From Epilithonimonas arachidiradicis (lineage in GTDB: Bacteria > Bacteroidota > Bacteroidia > Flavobacteriales > Weeksellaceae), in NCBI RefSeq assembly GCF_003610695.1, contig NZ_RAQH01000004.1, positions 1-64,000 on the forward strand: 64,000 nucleotides of DNA. Direction: 5' to 3'. Below, piece after piece: positions 8,062 to 16,043 of this stretch. The notes under the pieces are model-generated. The model was not told the DNA's origin and did no database searches. It was given only the letters and a program-made list of their open reading frames with translations. Made by a program: the position numbers and the translations under genes. Each line of letters opens with the position of its first letter. Position 1 is the first letter of the stretch.

Positions 8062-8790
8062 ATGAATTCTAGTAAAACTGTTCTGATTCTCGGTGCTAAT
8101 TCGGATGTTGCAAAGCAAGCCATCAAACTTTACATTAATAAAGGCTATTCTGTGATTGCGGCTTCCAGAAATCTAAAATCTCTGGAAAAATTTGCTGATG
8201 AAAATCATCTAGATAAATCAAAAATAGAGATTAAATATTTTGATGCAACTGACTTTTCTTCGCATCAGAATTTCTATGATGAATTATCTGTAAAACCGAA
8301 TATCGTTGTTTATGCAGCTGGATTTTTAGTAGAAAATCAGGAGGCTTTGAAGAATTTTGATGGAACTTTTGAAATGATTAAAACCAATTACATTGGAGCA
8401 GTTTCTATTCTAAATATCATAGCAACAGATAAGTCGAACAAAAATCTGGAAAGAATTGTTGGTTTGTCGTCACTTTCAGGAGTTCGAGGCCGTAAAAGTA
8501 ATTTTGTTTATGGAAGTACAAAATCAGCTTTTACACAATATTTGGCTGGACTAAGACAGGAATTAAATTCAAGAAAAATTACTGTGAATGTTTTGGTTAT
8601 CGGTTATATCAATACCAAAATCAATTCTGGATTGGAACTTAACAAAAATCTGATAATGGAACCGGATTATGTCGCTAAGTTCATTGTTGATGCTGGCAAT
8701 TCTTTCACAATCGTACCGAACTGGAAATGGAAAATTATCTATTGGATTTTAAAATTATCTCCGGAATTTTTGGTTGCGAGATTGCCTTAA
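8062..8790 (+). CDS. Short-chain dehydrogenase/reductase
   Basis: NAD(P)-dependent oxidoreductase of the classical SDR fold, 242 residues. The nucleotide-binding turn is LILGANSDVAKQ (residues about 8-19), a variant of TGxxxGxG. The catalytic Ser is in SSLSGVRG and the Tyr/Lys pair in VYGSTKSAF (YxxxK). The N-terminal motif and C-terminal tail resemble the DprE2-like 2-ulose reductase branch, but the substrate cannot be fixed from sequence. Divergent from aroC. Confidence 0.85.
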   Translation: MNSSKTVLILGANSDVAKQAIKLYINKGYSVIAASRNLKSLEKFADENHLDKSKIEIKYFDATDFSSHQNFYDELSVKPNIVVYAAGFLVENQEALKNFDGTFEMIKTNYIGAVSILNIIATDKSNKNLERIVGLSSLSGVRGRKSNFVYGSTKSAFTQYLAGLRQELNSRKITVNVLVIGYINTKINSGLELNKNLIMEPDYVAKFIVDAGNSFTIVPNWKWKIIYWILKLSPEFLVARLP

Positions 8791-8856
8791 TTTAACTCTA
8801 AATTTCCCTTAACCAATCGCTGTATGGATACCAAGATCTAAAAGCAAAAACAAATA

Positions 8857-8888
8857 ATAAAAAAGGCAATTGCAAAAGCAATCACCTT
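8857..8888 (-). terminator. Intrinsic terminator of the minus-strand SDR gene
   Basis: On the minus strand AAGGTGATTGC, loop TTTT, GCAATTGCCTT, then a T run. The stem has one 2-base internal mismatch. Confidence 0.7.
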
Positions 8889-8909
8889 CTATATATCGTT
8901 TTTGTGATT

Positions 8910-9896
8910 CTATGCTTTTGGTCTGAGTCGTCTGGACAAAAACACTAGTGCAGCGATGCCCAAGCCTGTCAAAAGCAAGTTTTTTTGTTTCTTCGATGGA
9001 CTTAACATTGTTTGACCATAGATTCTCATTGGATTTTTGGAAGGTGTCAGAATGTTTCCGTCGGTATCTGCTTCGCTGCCTTCTTTCATTAATAAACGCA
9101 ATGCCGCTGAAGTCGAATTGATAAGTGGTTTAGGAATCAGGCTATACATCCCTTTCATCACTAGAGAAGAGAAATCTGTAAATTTACTTTTTTGCGGATT
9201 TTTTGCCATTTCCACCATTGCTGCAGCTAACTTTTTTGGGTCAGAAGCTGTTGGCGGAATTTTAAAATCCAATCCGGAATATTTTGCCGAATGCATATTG
9301 CCTGTCGATTTTTGGATACTTGGATATAATCCACAAATATGAATATCCGGTTCATCCGAAACTTCGCCCTGAAGGCATTCCGTCATTCCACGGATGCCAT
9401 ATTTGGAAGCAGAATAAGCTGTGCCGTAAGGAGCCGGCATCCAGCCACCAATCGAGATGTTATTAATAAGAACACCGTGCTTTTGCTTTTTGAAAATAGG
9501 TAAAACACTTCTAGCACCGTGGAGATAGCCCAAAAGGTTGGTTTTGATGATCTGGTCTATGACCTCAATCGGTGTTTCTTCATATCTTCCGGTTGCCATT
9601 ACACCGGCATTATTAACCCAGAAATCGATTGTTCCATTGATTTTCAATGCTTCTTCTGCCAGATGTTCAACATCCTTAAAATCCGAAACGTCAGTCGCTA
9701 CACCTATAGCTATAGCACCAAGATTTTGACAGGTTTCAACTGCGCTTTCCAAGGCTTCTTTTCCGCGTGCTGCCAGTACAACATTGCAGCCTTCCCTGGC
9801 AAAAGCTTCCGCAGCCGCCAATCCTACGCCACTTGACGCACCGGTGATGACAACAGTTTTCTGACTGATAGACACTGGTTGTTCTGTACTTTTCAT
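8910..9896 (-). CDS. SDR family oxidoreductase with C-terminal hydrophobic tail
   Basis: A 328-residue short-chain dehydrogenase. Visible motifs: cofactor site TGASSGVGLAAAEAF (about 18-32), NNAG near 98, catalytic Ser in NNISIGGWM and YSASK near 165. It is longer than a typical SDR by some 80 residues. The tail ends with a hydrophobic segment LLLTGLGIAALVFLSRRLRP, so it may be anchored in the inner membrane. Substrate unknown. Transcribed alone. Confidence 0.85.
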   Translation of the reverse strand: MKSTEQPVSISQKTVVITGASSGVGLAAAEAFAREGCNVVLAARGKEALESAVETCQNLGAIAIGVATDVSDFKDVEHLAEEALKINGTIDFWVNNAGVMATGRYEETPIEVIDQIIKTNLLGYLHGARSVLPIFKKQKHGVLINNISIGGWMPAPYGTAYSASKYGIRGMTECLQGEVSDEPDIHICGLYPSIQKSTGNMHSAKYSGLDFKIPPTASDPKKLAAAMVEMAKNPQKSKFTDFSSLVMKGMYSLIPKPLINSTSAALRLLMKEGSEADTDGNILTPSKNPMRIYGQTMLSPSKKQKNLLLTGLGIAALVFLSRRLRPKA

Positions 9897-10175
9897 AAGA
9901 ATTCATTTTGTGATTAGGTCAAATTCAAAGAGTATACCACCAGAGCTCTTCATTTTCATTATTGTTAAAATAAAATTAAAAAGTTAAATAATTGATAATG
10001 TCATAGTGACAAATAGAGGAAGAAAGAATGGATACACTCTAGAGCTGTAAATGCAATTTCAAAAAATCAACTCTTCAATAATAATTGAAATTAATTATCA
10101 AGTTTCTATCATCTTGGCAAAGCTTTTGTTTATAGGTAGGAACACTGAATTTATAATCACTAATACTTTTTTGAT
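9897..10175. other. Intergenic region without recognised gene
   Basis: AT-rich spacer of 279 bases between two divergent genes. No open frame with a convincing ribosome site, no tRNA and no repeat of the families listed elsewhere. It must hold promoters for both neighbours, but I cannot place a clear TAnnTTTG box. Confidence 0.5.
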
Positions 10176-10583
10176 ATGGAAGCCACAGAACTTAGACTTA
10201 ATAATTTGCTGATGTACGGGGATTCGATTGTCCCGATTATGGGTGTCGAAAATAATAACGAGAGTGTCTTGGTCAAAATTGATGAAGATACTGCGATTGA
10301 TTATAGAAAGTTAAAACCGATTGCACTCACGGTTGATTGGTTTTCAAAATTGGGATTCAAAGAAGCTTATCGCTCCAATAGCAGAATCAGATTCGATTTG
10401 CCAAATTGTTGCCGTTATGATTTTGATTTGGATTCAAACAAAATTTTGGAAGGATTTTTATTCTTCGGCAATTATATCAAGTGTAATTATCTTCATCAGC
10501 TTCAGAATATCTATTTTACATTAACTGGTGAAGAGCTCAAAATAGAGCACAAATCTCCCAAGATCCAAACCACTCTATCATAA
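10176..10583 (+). CDS. Conserved hypothetical protein (HQLQN family)
   Basis: A soluble protein of 135 residues without signal peptide or membrane segment. The N-terminus (ELRLNNLLMYGD) and the C-terminal motif YLHQLQNIYFTLTGEEL match a small family that I know from Bacteroidetes genomes and phages, where the motif HQLQN-YF-LTG-EL is the hallmark. No function is known. It is single, followed by its own terminator, and no other phage gene is nearby. Confidence 0.72.
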   Translation: MEATELRLNNLLMYGDSIVPIMGVENNNESVLVKIDEDTAIDYRKLKPIALTVDWFSKLGFKEAYRSNSRIRFDLPNCCRYDFDLDSNKILEGFLFFGNYIKCNYLHQLQNIYFTLTGEELKIEHKSPKIQTTLS

Positions 10584-10592
10584 ATATTCTTG

Positions 10593-10624
10593 AAACCTGA
10601 TTTTTATAAGTCAGGTTTTTTTTA
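10593..10624 (+). terminator. Intrinsic terminator
   Basis: AAACCTGA stem, AT-rich loop, TCAGGTTT followed by a run of T. Placed ten bases after the stop codon of the HQLQN-family gene. Confidence 0.85.
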
Positions 10625-10692
10625 TTTTATTAATAATGAAGGAAATCTCACTTCTCACTTCTAATTTCTAACATCTTTCAAAGAAAACTCCT

Positions 10693-10700
10693 TACTTTTG
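10693..10700 (+). promoter_or_regulatory. -7 box of mpl promoter
   Basis: TACTTTTG, a perfect TAnnTTTG box, 17 bases before the TTG start codon of mpl. No other in-frame start lies between. Confidence 0.65.
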
Positions 10701-10717
10701 TGTAAAATTGTTTAGAA

Positions 10718-12055
10718 TTGAAAACCCATTTTATTGCGATTGGCGGTTCTGCGATGCATAATCTCGCTATTGCACTCAAAGATAAAGGCTATCAGGTCAC
10801 TGGTTCCGATGATGCTATTTTTGAACCTTCTAGATCCCGACTGGAAAAGAAAGGAATTCTTCCCGAAGAAATGGGCTGGTTTCCGGAAAAACTGACTTCG
10901 GATATTGATGCCGTGATTCTCGGGATGCATGCCCACGCTGATAATCCGGAATTGGCAAAAGCAAAAGAATTGGGACTGAAAATCTATTCTTATCCGGAGT
11001 TTCTTTACGAACAATCCAAAGAAAAAACCAGAGTTGTGATTGGTGGTTCGCACGGCAAAACAACTATTACATCAATGATTCTTCACGTTCTGAACTTTCA
11101 TCAGAAAGACATCGATTATATGGTTGGTGCGCAATTGGAAGGCTTCGATTGTATGGTTAAGATTACAGAGGATAATGATTTTATGATCCTAGAAGGTGAC
11201 GAATATTTGTCTTCCCCAATCGATCTGCGTTCCAAATTTTTATTATACCAGCCCAATATCGCTTTGATTTCAGGAATTGCCTGGGATCACATCAATGTGT
11301 TTAAAACATTTGATGACTATGTGGAACAATTTAGAAAGTTTGTGGCGAGTATTACGCCAGGCGGCGTTCTCGTTTACAACGAAGAAGATGCTGAAGTTGT
11401 AAAAGTAGTTGAGTCTGCCGAAAATTACTTCCGGAAAATCCCTTACAAAACACCTGATTATGAAATCGTCAACGGCATTGTAAACCTTAAAACTGATATG
11501 GGTGACATTCCGTTATCCGTTTTCGGCAAACATAACCTGCTGAATATGGAAGGCGCAAGATTTATCTGTTCTCAGTTGGGCATAATGGAAGAAGAATTTT
11601 ATGAAGCTATTATGAGCTTCAAAGGCGCTTCCAAAAGATTGGAGAAAGTAGAGAGACAAGATGGCGGTTTGCTTTATAAAGATTTTGCCCACGCACCAAG
11701 TAAAGTGAAGGCGACAGTTGCTGCTTTTGCAGAGCAGTTTTCAAAAACTGAAACATTTGGTTTTTTAGAATTGCACACTTACTCAAGTCTTAACCCGGTT
11801 TTCCTGGAACAATATGATCACGCTTTGGATGGATTAGATAATGCCGTCGTTTTCTATTCGGAAGATGCTTTGAAAATCAAAAGAATGTATCCGATTTCTC
11901 CCGAATTGATCAAAGAAAAATTCAAAAACGAAAACCTGAAAGTCTTTACCAATGCAGAAGATCTGCACGCTTATTGGAAGAATCTTGATAAGACTAAAGG
12001 TGCTTTTGTAATGATGAGTTCCGGTAATTTCGGTGGCTTGGATTTGACAAAATAA
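10718..12055 (+). CDS. mpl: UDP-N-acetylmuramate:L-Ala-gamma-D-Glu-meso-DAP ligase (peptidoglycan recycling)
   Basis: Cytoplasmic Mur ligase that attaches recycled murein tripeptide to UDP-MurNAc using ATP. The 445 residues begin FIAIGGSAMHNLAIALKD (UDP-binding domain with GxGGxxM-like loop), then have the Walker A HGKTTITSMI near 110, the central HINVFKTFDDY segment, and a C-terminal domain with HAPSKVKATVAAF and ELHTYSSLNPVF. The DFAHAPSK motif separates Mpl from MurC. The start codon is TTG (10718), placed just after a good -7 box. The AraC-type gene follows three bases after the stop. Confidence 0.93.
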   Translation: MKTHFIAIGGSAMHNLAIALKDKGYQVTGSDDAIFEPSRSRLEKKGILPEEMGWFPEKLTSDIDAVILGMHAHADNPELAKAKELGLKIYSYPEFLYEQSKEKTRVVIGGSHGKTTITSMILHVLNFHQKDIDYMVGAQLEGFDCMVKITEDNDFMILEGDEYLSSPIDLRSKFLLYQPNIALISGIAWDHINVFKTFDDYVEQFRKFVASITPGGVLVYNEEDAEVVKVVESAENYFRKIPYKTPDYEIVNGIVNLKTDMGDIPLSVFGKHNLLNMEGARFICSQLGIMEEEFYEAIMSFKGASKRLEKVERQDGGLLYKDFAHAPSKVKATVAAFAEQFSKTETFGFLELHTYSSLNPVFLEQYDHALDGLDNAVVFYSEDALKIKRMYPISPELIKEKFKNENLKVFTNAEDLHAYWKNLDKTKGAFVMMSSGNFGGLDLTK

Positions 12056-12057
12056 TA

Positions 12058-12456
12058 ATGACAACACTTCCTAAAAAAATATTAGCCAGACAAAAAGAAA
12101 TCACTAATGATTTTCTGAAAATTGTTGACCAGAATCTGGCTGATGTTTTATCCGGAAAATCCGAAAACATCTACGAAATACGAGATGTTGCGGAGTTGAT
12201 GCATATCCATCCGCGACATCTTAGTAATACCATAAAATTAGTCACGGGTAATTCGCCGTGTTCTTTTGTTGAAGATAAAATTCTTGATATCGCCAAGCAA
12301 CATCTCGAAGACAACAAAATCAGCATCGCAGAAATTGCCAAAATGCTCACTTACGATCCTTCCAACTTTACTAAGTTTTTCAAGCGATTTGCAGGAATGA
12401 CGCCGAAACAATACCGTGAAGCACATCTGGAAAAATCTGAAACTGTCACCATTTAA
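12058..12456 (+). CDS. AraC-type regulator lacking a sensor domain
   Basis: A DNA-binding protein of 132 residues consisting almost only of an AraC/XylS double helix-turn-helix. The first HTH is around IYEIRDVAELMHIHPRHLSNTIK (about 40-62). The second is around ISIAEIAKMLTYDPSNFTKFFKRF, followed by the signature GMTPKQYRE. There is no effector-binding domain, only about 35 helical residues at the N-terminus. It follows mpl by three bases and precedes an SDR gene with its own promoter. Two 18-bp direct repeats across its stop codon are probable binding sites. Confidence 0.9.
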   Translation: MTTLPKKILARQKEITNDFLKIVDQNLADVLSGKSENIYEIRDVAELMHIHPRHLSNTIKLVTGNSPCSFVEDKILDIAKQHLEDNKISIAEIAKMLTYDPSNFTKFFKRFAGMTPKQYREAHLEKSETVTI

Positions 12457-12475
12457 ACTGAAACAGTCACCATTT
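12437..12475 (+). promoter_or_regulatory. Tandem operator, probably for the AraC-type regulator
   Basis: Two 18-base direct repeats, CTGAAACTGTCACCATTT (12437-12454) and CTGAAACAGTCACCATTT (12458-12475), differ at one base and are offset by 21 bp, two helical turns. AraC-family half-sites have this geometry. The downstream copy ends 18 bases before the -7 box of the SDR gene, a position suited to activation. Confidence 0.6.
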
Positions 12476-12493
12476 TTTTTATCGGTTTAATTC

Positions 12494-12501
12494 TAACTTT
12501 G
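12494..12501 (+). promoter_or_regulatory. -7 box of SDR promoter
   Basis: TAACTTTG, a perfect TAnnTTTG box. It overlaps the ATA/GTG-rich stretch upstream of the SDR gene and rules out the longer frame opening at 12499; the ATG at 12520 is 18 bases downstream. Confidence 0.65.
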
Positions 12502-12519
12502 TGGTATAAAATTTACATT

Positions 12520-13281
12520 ATGTCACAAAACAAAATTGCATTAATAACAGGCGGAAGCCGTGGACTTGGAAAAGAAATGGCTTTCCGGATTGCAGAAAAA
12601 GGATTAGATGTTATCATCACTTATAATAGCAAAAAAGAGGAAGCGGAAGCAGTAGTTTCTGAAATCGAAAAAACGGGGCGGAAAGCTTTGGCTATTCAAT
12701 TAGACGTTTCTGATTCCAGAAATTTTGATTCTTTTTTCTCTCAACTCAAAACAGCTTTAAAAGATAAATTCGGTATTGAGAGATTTGATTATCTAGTAAA
12801 CAATGCAGGAATCGGCATCAATGCGCCAATTGCAGAGATGAATGAAAATGATTTTGATGCTTTGGTTAATATCCAGTTCAAAGCCCCTTTTTTCCTGACT
12901 CAAAAATCTCTTGAACTAATGAATGACGGTGGTGGAATTATTAATATCTCTTCCGGATTAGCGAGGTTTTCAATGTTAGGTTACGGCGCTTATGGTGCTT
13001 TGAAAGGCGCTATCGAAGTTTTGACAAGATATGAAGCTCAGGAATTTGGAAAGCGCGGAATCAACGTCAATGTTGTTGCTCCGGGCGCTATTGAAACCGA
13101 TTTCGGAGGTGGTGTTGTAAGAGATAATGTCCAGATCAATCAGCATATTGCCGGAACAACAGCGCTTGGCAGAGTTGGACTCCCGTCTGATATTGGTGGC
13201 GTTGTTGCTTTTCTTTGTACCGATGATGCGAAATGGATTAACGCACAAAGGATTGAAGTTTCCGGTGGCGTTAATCTTTAA
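12520..13281 (+). CDS. SDR family oxidoreductase
   Basis: Classical short-chain dehydrogenase of 253 residues, FabG-like in layout. It has TGGSRGLGKEMAF (about 9-21), NNAG near 91, catalytic Ser in NISSGLARF, YGAYGALKGAIE (YxxxK) and the C-terminal WINAQRIEVSGG. It would reduce a ketone or oxidise an alcohol with NAD(P)(H). The start at 12520 follows from the -7 box at 12494. The position behind the AraC-type gene and its tandem repeat suggests control by that regulator. Substrate unknown. Confidence 0.88.
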   Translation: MSQNKIALITGGSRGLGKEMAFRIAEKGLDVIITYNSKKEEAEAVVSEIEKTGRKALAIQLDVSDSRNFDSFFSQLKTALKDKFGIERFDYLVNNAGIGINAPIAEMNENDFDALVNIQFKAPFFLTQKSLELMNDGGGIINISSGLARFSMLGYGAYGALKGAIEVLTRYEAQEFGKRGINVNVVAPGAIETDFGGGVVRDNVQINQHIAGTTALGRVGLPSDIGGVVAFLCTDDAKWINAQRIEVSGGVNL

Positions 13282-13289
13282 AAATACTC

Positions 13290-13319
13290 AAAGCCTTTTG
13301 TATTAATCAAAAGGCTTTT
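13290..13319. terminator. Bidirectional intrinsic terminator
   Basis: AAGCCTTTTG, loop TATTAAT, CAAAAGGCTT with T runs on both sides. It lies between convergent genes and includes the last codons and stop of the thioredoxin gene on the minus strand. Confidence 0.85.
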
Positions 13320-13753
13320 CTTATCATAGTTTTCAGCGACTTATTATCAATCAATCCTTCCTGATAAAACAAAACCTTTCCTGCAGAATTAATCAAAATC
13401 CAGGTTGGATAAACCGGTTTTTTGTTTCTTTCCAATTCTAATGCCAATTCGTGGATACCTGCATTTCCATTCGAGATATACTGGTAAGTTTTGCCAAAGA
13501 ATTCAATTTTCTCTTTCGATTTTTCTGTATCGAAGATGACAAAATAAACTTTTTCATTCATTTGATTTTTCAATTCGGGATCTTTTTCAATCTGGTGCAT
13601 CTGGATTTTACAAATCGAACACCAACTTGTTTTCATATAAATCAAAGTTGGTTTCTCTAATTTCTCAGGTAAATTTTGGAATGAATAAGTTTTCAATTCC
13701 TGAGAATGAAGAATTCCAAAAGTCATTAATAGTAAAGAAGTTAATAGTTTCAT
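13307..13753 (-). CDS. Secreted thioredoxin-family protein
   Basis: A 148-residue exported thiol-disulfide protein. A signal peptide (about 1-16, LLLMTFGILHSQ) precedes a thioredoxin fold with the active site KTSWCSICKIQM (CxxC) and the cis-proline segment KPVYPTWILINSAGKVLF. It is transcribed after the TonB receptor gene (85-base spacer with a repeat). Receptor plus thioredoxin pairs of this kind are common in Flavobacteriia. A role in maturing or reducing a metal or thiol ligand handled by the receptor is plausible but unproven. Confidence 0.82.
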   Translation of the reverse strand: MKLLTSLLLMTFGILHSQELKTYSFQNLPEKLEKPTLIYMKTSWCSICKIQMHQIEKDPELKNQMNEKVYFVIFDTEKSKEKIEFFGKTYQYISNGNAGIHELALELERNKKPVYPTWILINSAGKVLFYQEGLIDNKSLKTMIRKAF

Positions 13754-13761
13754 CTTTTATT

Positions 13762-13836
13762 TTCTTAACACAAAGTCACAAAGGAATCACAACGAACACA
13801 AAGCTTTGTGATTCCTTTGTGTCTTTGTGGTTTATT
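13762..13836. repeat. Inverted repeat of CACAAAG type
   Basis: ACAAAGTCACAAAGGAATCACAA and its near-complement TTGTGATTCCTTTGTGTCTTTGTGG form a long imperfect hairpin around AAAGCTTT. Similar CACAAAGTCACAAA arms flank spacers at 29409-29500 and 36556-36680. Confidence 0.7.
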
Positions 13837-13838
13837 AA

Positions 13839-15878
13839 CTATCTGATTTGATACCGAATACCAATAAAACTTCGGATTCCCTGCATTGGCGCATAGCCGT
13901 ATGTCGTATCAAAAGTATAACCATAAGGATTATTTATTACATCATCTACATTTTTATCAAACGGATCAAACGGTCTCAAAATCGGATTTTTTGGAACAAA
14001 ATTCAACAGGTTTCTGATTCCACCATAGATTTCAAAACCATTTTCAAATTTCTTACTTAGCTGGATATTCATCAGTGTGAACCACGGCGAATATTCCGGT
14101 CGGAAATCGTTGGGAACCGTCGGTAAGCGCATTGGTCCGTATAATTGCCCGGTTAAATCCAGCGAAAATTGATTCTCGAATTGATAAGTCAAATTATAAG
14201 TTCCGCCCCATTTCGGAGCGTGCAATTGTTGTGTTTTTTCGTTGTCGTTCACAGAATAGACATCCATATAAGTTACACCAAGCATCATTTGGAATGGTAA
14301 AGTCCAATTCGTGCTCACATCAGCCGAAATTCCTCTGGAAATGGCGTGACCAGATAAATTGTTGTAAATGATTTTGTCCGGCTCCGAATCAAAATCACCA
14401 ATGATCTTATTATTGAAATAAGAATAAAATCCATTCAAATCAACATTGATAAAATAATTGTTTACCGGAATTTTCATCAAATAACTAAAATTCGTGTTCA
14501 GAGATTTCTCCGGTTTCAAATCTTCTTTGATGACAACTTCCCTTGAACCAGTGAGTGCTGCGTGGTCTTCTGTAAAAAGATTCACAACACGAAAACCAGT
14601 CCCGAAACTCAATCTCAAAGTATTGTATGGATTGGGCTCAAATTTCCAGGCCAGTCGTGGCGAATGCACAGATTTGTGAGTCTTGTGATAATCATAACGA
14701 TAGCCGATCAGTAAAGTGTTTTTGTCATTGATTTCCCACTTATCTTCTACATAAATTCCCGCAATGGGCGATTTCATTGGTTGATTTTCTCCTAATAAAT
14801 TGGCTGTTCCAGGTGTATTGTCATCGTAGAAATTTGATTTATAACTGATTCCTGATTTCAGGTTATGTTTTCTCAATTGCTTTTCCCAATTCAGTTGCAG
14901 AAACAACACTTTTTGAGTCGCCATATACGGCGTGTTACCGTAGAAAGAATTTTGATCGTGATAATTATAGGAATATTGAAGCAGAAATTTTTCTTTCATC
15001 GGCAGTTGATAAATCCCAAAAAGTTCAAACCGATTAGTATAAATGCTTTCACCGTAAACATTGTCCGAACCTCGGTTTTTCTTTTTCCACTGCATTTCTC
15101 CGCCAAATCTGTCCTCATAAAAATACCTCAAAGCAAAACTCGCCAATCGGTTTTCTTTTCTTTTAAAATTCCATTTGTTGAAAATGGAGATTCGGTGTTG
15201 CAAAGCAGTGTCGGTAAAATTATCTTTATTCAGGTCAATTCTGTTTCCAAAATAGAAATAATTTAAGCTCAATAAACTCGAAAAATTTTTGTTGTCAATC
15301 ACTTTTTTCGCAATGTCTAAATTGATTTCTCCTTGATTTCCGGTCATCATATCCGCTGAAAAATTCGGTGCTTGCAAGGCATTTTTTGTAATGATATTAA
15401 TGATGCCGCCCATCGCTTCCGAGCCATAAATTGATGAAGCAGGGCCTTTTGTAATTTCGATTCTGTCGATCAGACTATTCGGGATTCCGCTCAGTCCATA
15501 AACTGTAGACAATGAACTTACAATCGGCATTCCGTCAATTAAAATCATCGTGTAAGCGCCTTCCAAACCATTAATATGAATGTCGCCTGTATTACAAACC
15601 GAGCAATTCAGCTGAGGCTTCACGCCGTTTACCATTGCAATGGCTTCGAAAACATTGGGTGTTGGATTCTTTCTGAAAAATTGTTGCGAATAAACATCCG
15701 TTGAAATAGGACTGTTTAGTTTTTTTACAGAAAACTGGGTGATTGTGACTTCATCAATCTCATTAGATCTCTTAATAGAATCAACAACAGTAGTTTTCGC
15801 AGAATCAATTTTGATGGAATCTGTCTGAGCAAAAATAAAATTTGATAAAACAAAAAAAGAAAGCAGGATTAATCTCAT
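13839..15878 (-). CDS. TonB-dependent outer membrane receptor with cysteine pair in the plug
   Basis: Outer-membrane active transporter of about 679 residues. Signal peptide MRLILLSFFVLSNFIFAQ, a TonB-box region (EVTITQFSV), a plug domain with GLEGAYTMILIDGMP and RIEITKGPASSIYGSEAMGG, and a 22-strand barrel ending GIRSFIGIRYQIR. A cysteine pair sits in NCSVCNTGDIHI just before the plug core. The start at 15878 was chosen because the -7 box at 15897-15904 lies downstream of the alternative start at 15908. No carboxypeptidase-like N-terminal domain is present. Ligand unknown; related proteins are linked to metal or cofactor uptake. Confidence 0.92.
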   Translation of the reverse strand: MRLILLSFFVLSNFIFAQTDSIKIDSAKTTVVDSIKRSNEIDEVTITQFSVKKLNSPISTDVYSQQFFRKNPTPNVFEAIAMVNGVKPQLNCSVCNTGDIHINGLEGAYTMILIDGMPIVSSLSTVYGLSGIPNSLIDRIEITKGPASSIYGSEAMGGIINIITKNALQAPNFSADMMTGNQGEINLDIAKKVIDNKNFSSLLSLNYFYFGNRIDLNKDNFTDTALQHRISIFNKWNFKRKENRLASFALRYFYEDRFGGEMQWKKKNRGSDNVYGESIYTNRFELFGIYQLPMKEKFLLQYSYNYHDQNSFYGNTPYMATQKVLFLQLNWEKQLRKHNLKSGISYKSNFYDDNTPGTANLLGENQPMKSPIAGIYVEDKWEINDKNTLLIGYRYDYHKTHKSVHSPRLAWKFEPNPYNTLRLSFGTGFRVVNLFTEDHAALTGSREVVIKEDLKPEKSLNTNFSYLMKIPVNNYFINVDLNGFYSYFNNKIIGDFDSEPDKIIYNNLSGHAISRGISADVSTNWTLPFQMMLGVTYMDVYSVNDNEKTQQLHAPKWGGTYNLTYQFENQFSLDLTGQLYGPMRLPTVPNDFRPEYSPWFTLMNIQLSKKFENGFEIYGGIRNLLNFVPKNPILRPFDPFDKNVDDVINNPYGYTFDTTYGYAPMQGIRSFIGIRYQIR

Positions 15879-15896
15879 TAAAACAAAAATGTTAGA

Positions 15897-15904
15897 CAAA
15901 GCTA
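15897..15904 (-). promoter_or_regulatory. -7 box of TonB receptor promoter
   Basis: TAGCTTTG on the minus strand, 18 bases before the ATG at 15878. It excludes the upstream ATG at 15908. Confidence 0.65.
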
Positions 15905-15954
15905 ACAAATTTATTTTAAAATGGAAGTTTTGTTTTAAAGTTAAATTTCAACGT

Positions 15955-15983
15955 AAAAAAAACTCACCAAATTTTGGTGAGTT
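15955..15983 (-). terminator. Intrinsic terminator of the BI-1 gene
   Basis: AACTCACCAA, loop AAT on the minus strand, TTGGTGAGTT and then a run of T when read on the minus strand. Confidence 0.85.
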
Positions 15984-16043
15984 AATTATTTATATCTGTC
16001 TGAATTTATAAAATGCAGTCCGAGGCTCTCGAAGATTACTATA

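Noticed and set aside
10176-10583. Possible prophage remnant because of the HQLQN-family protein
   Set aside because: No integrase, capsid, terminase or lysis gene nearby, and the neighbours are core genes; a single family member is not evidence of a phage.
15879-15960. Cobalamin or other riboswitch upstream of the TonB receptor
   Set aside because: The promoter box lies only 18 bases from the start codon, leaving no room for a riboswitch; the hairpin in between belongs to the BI-1 terminator.
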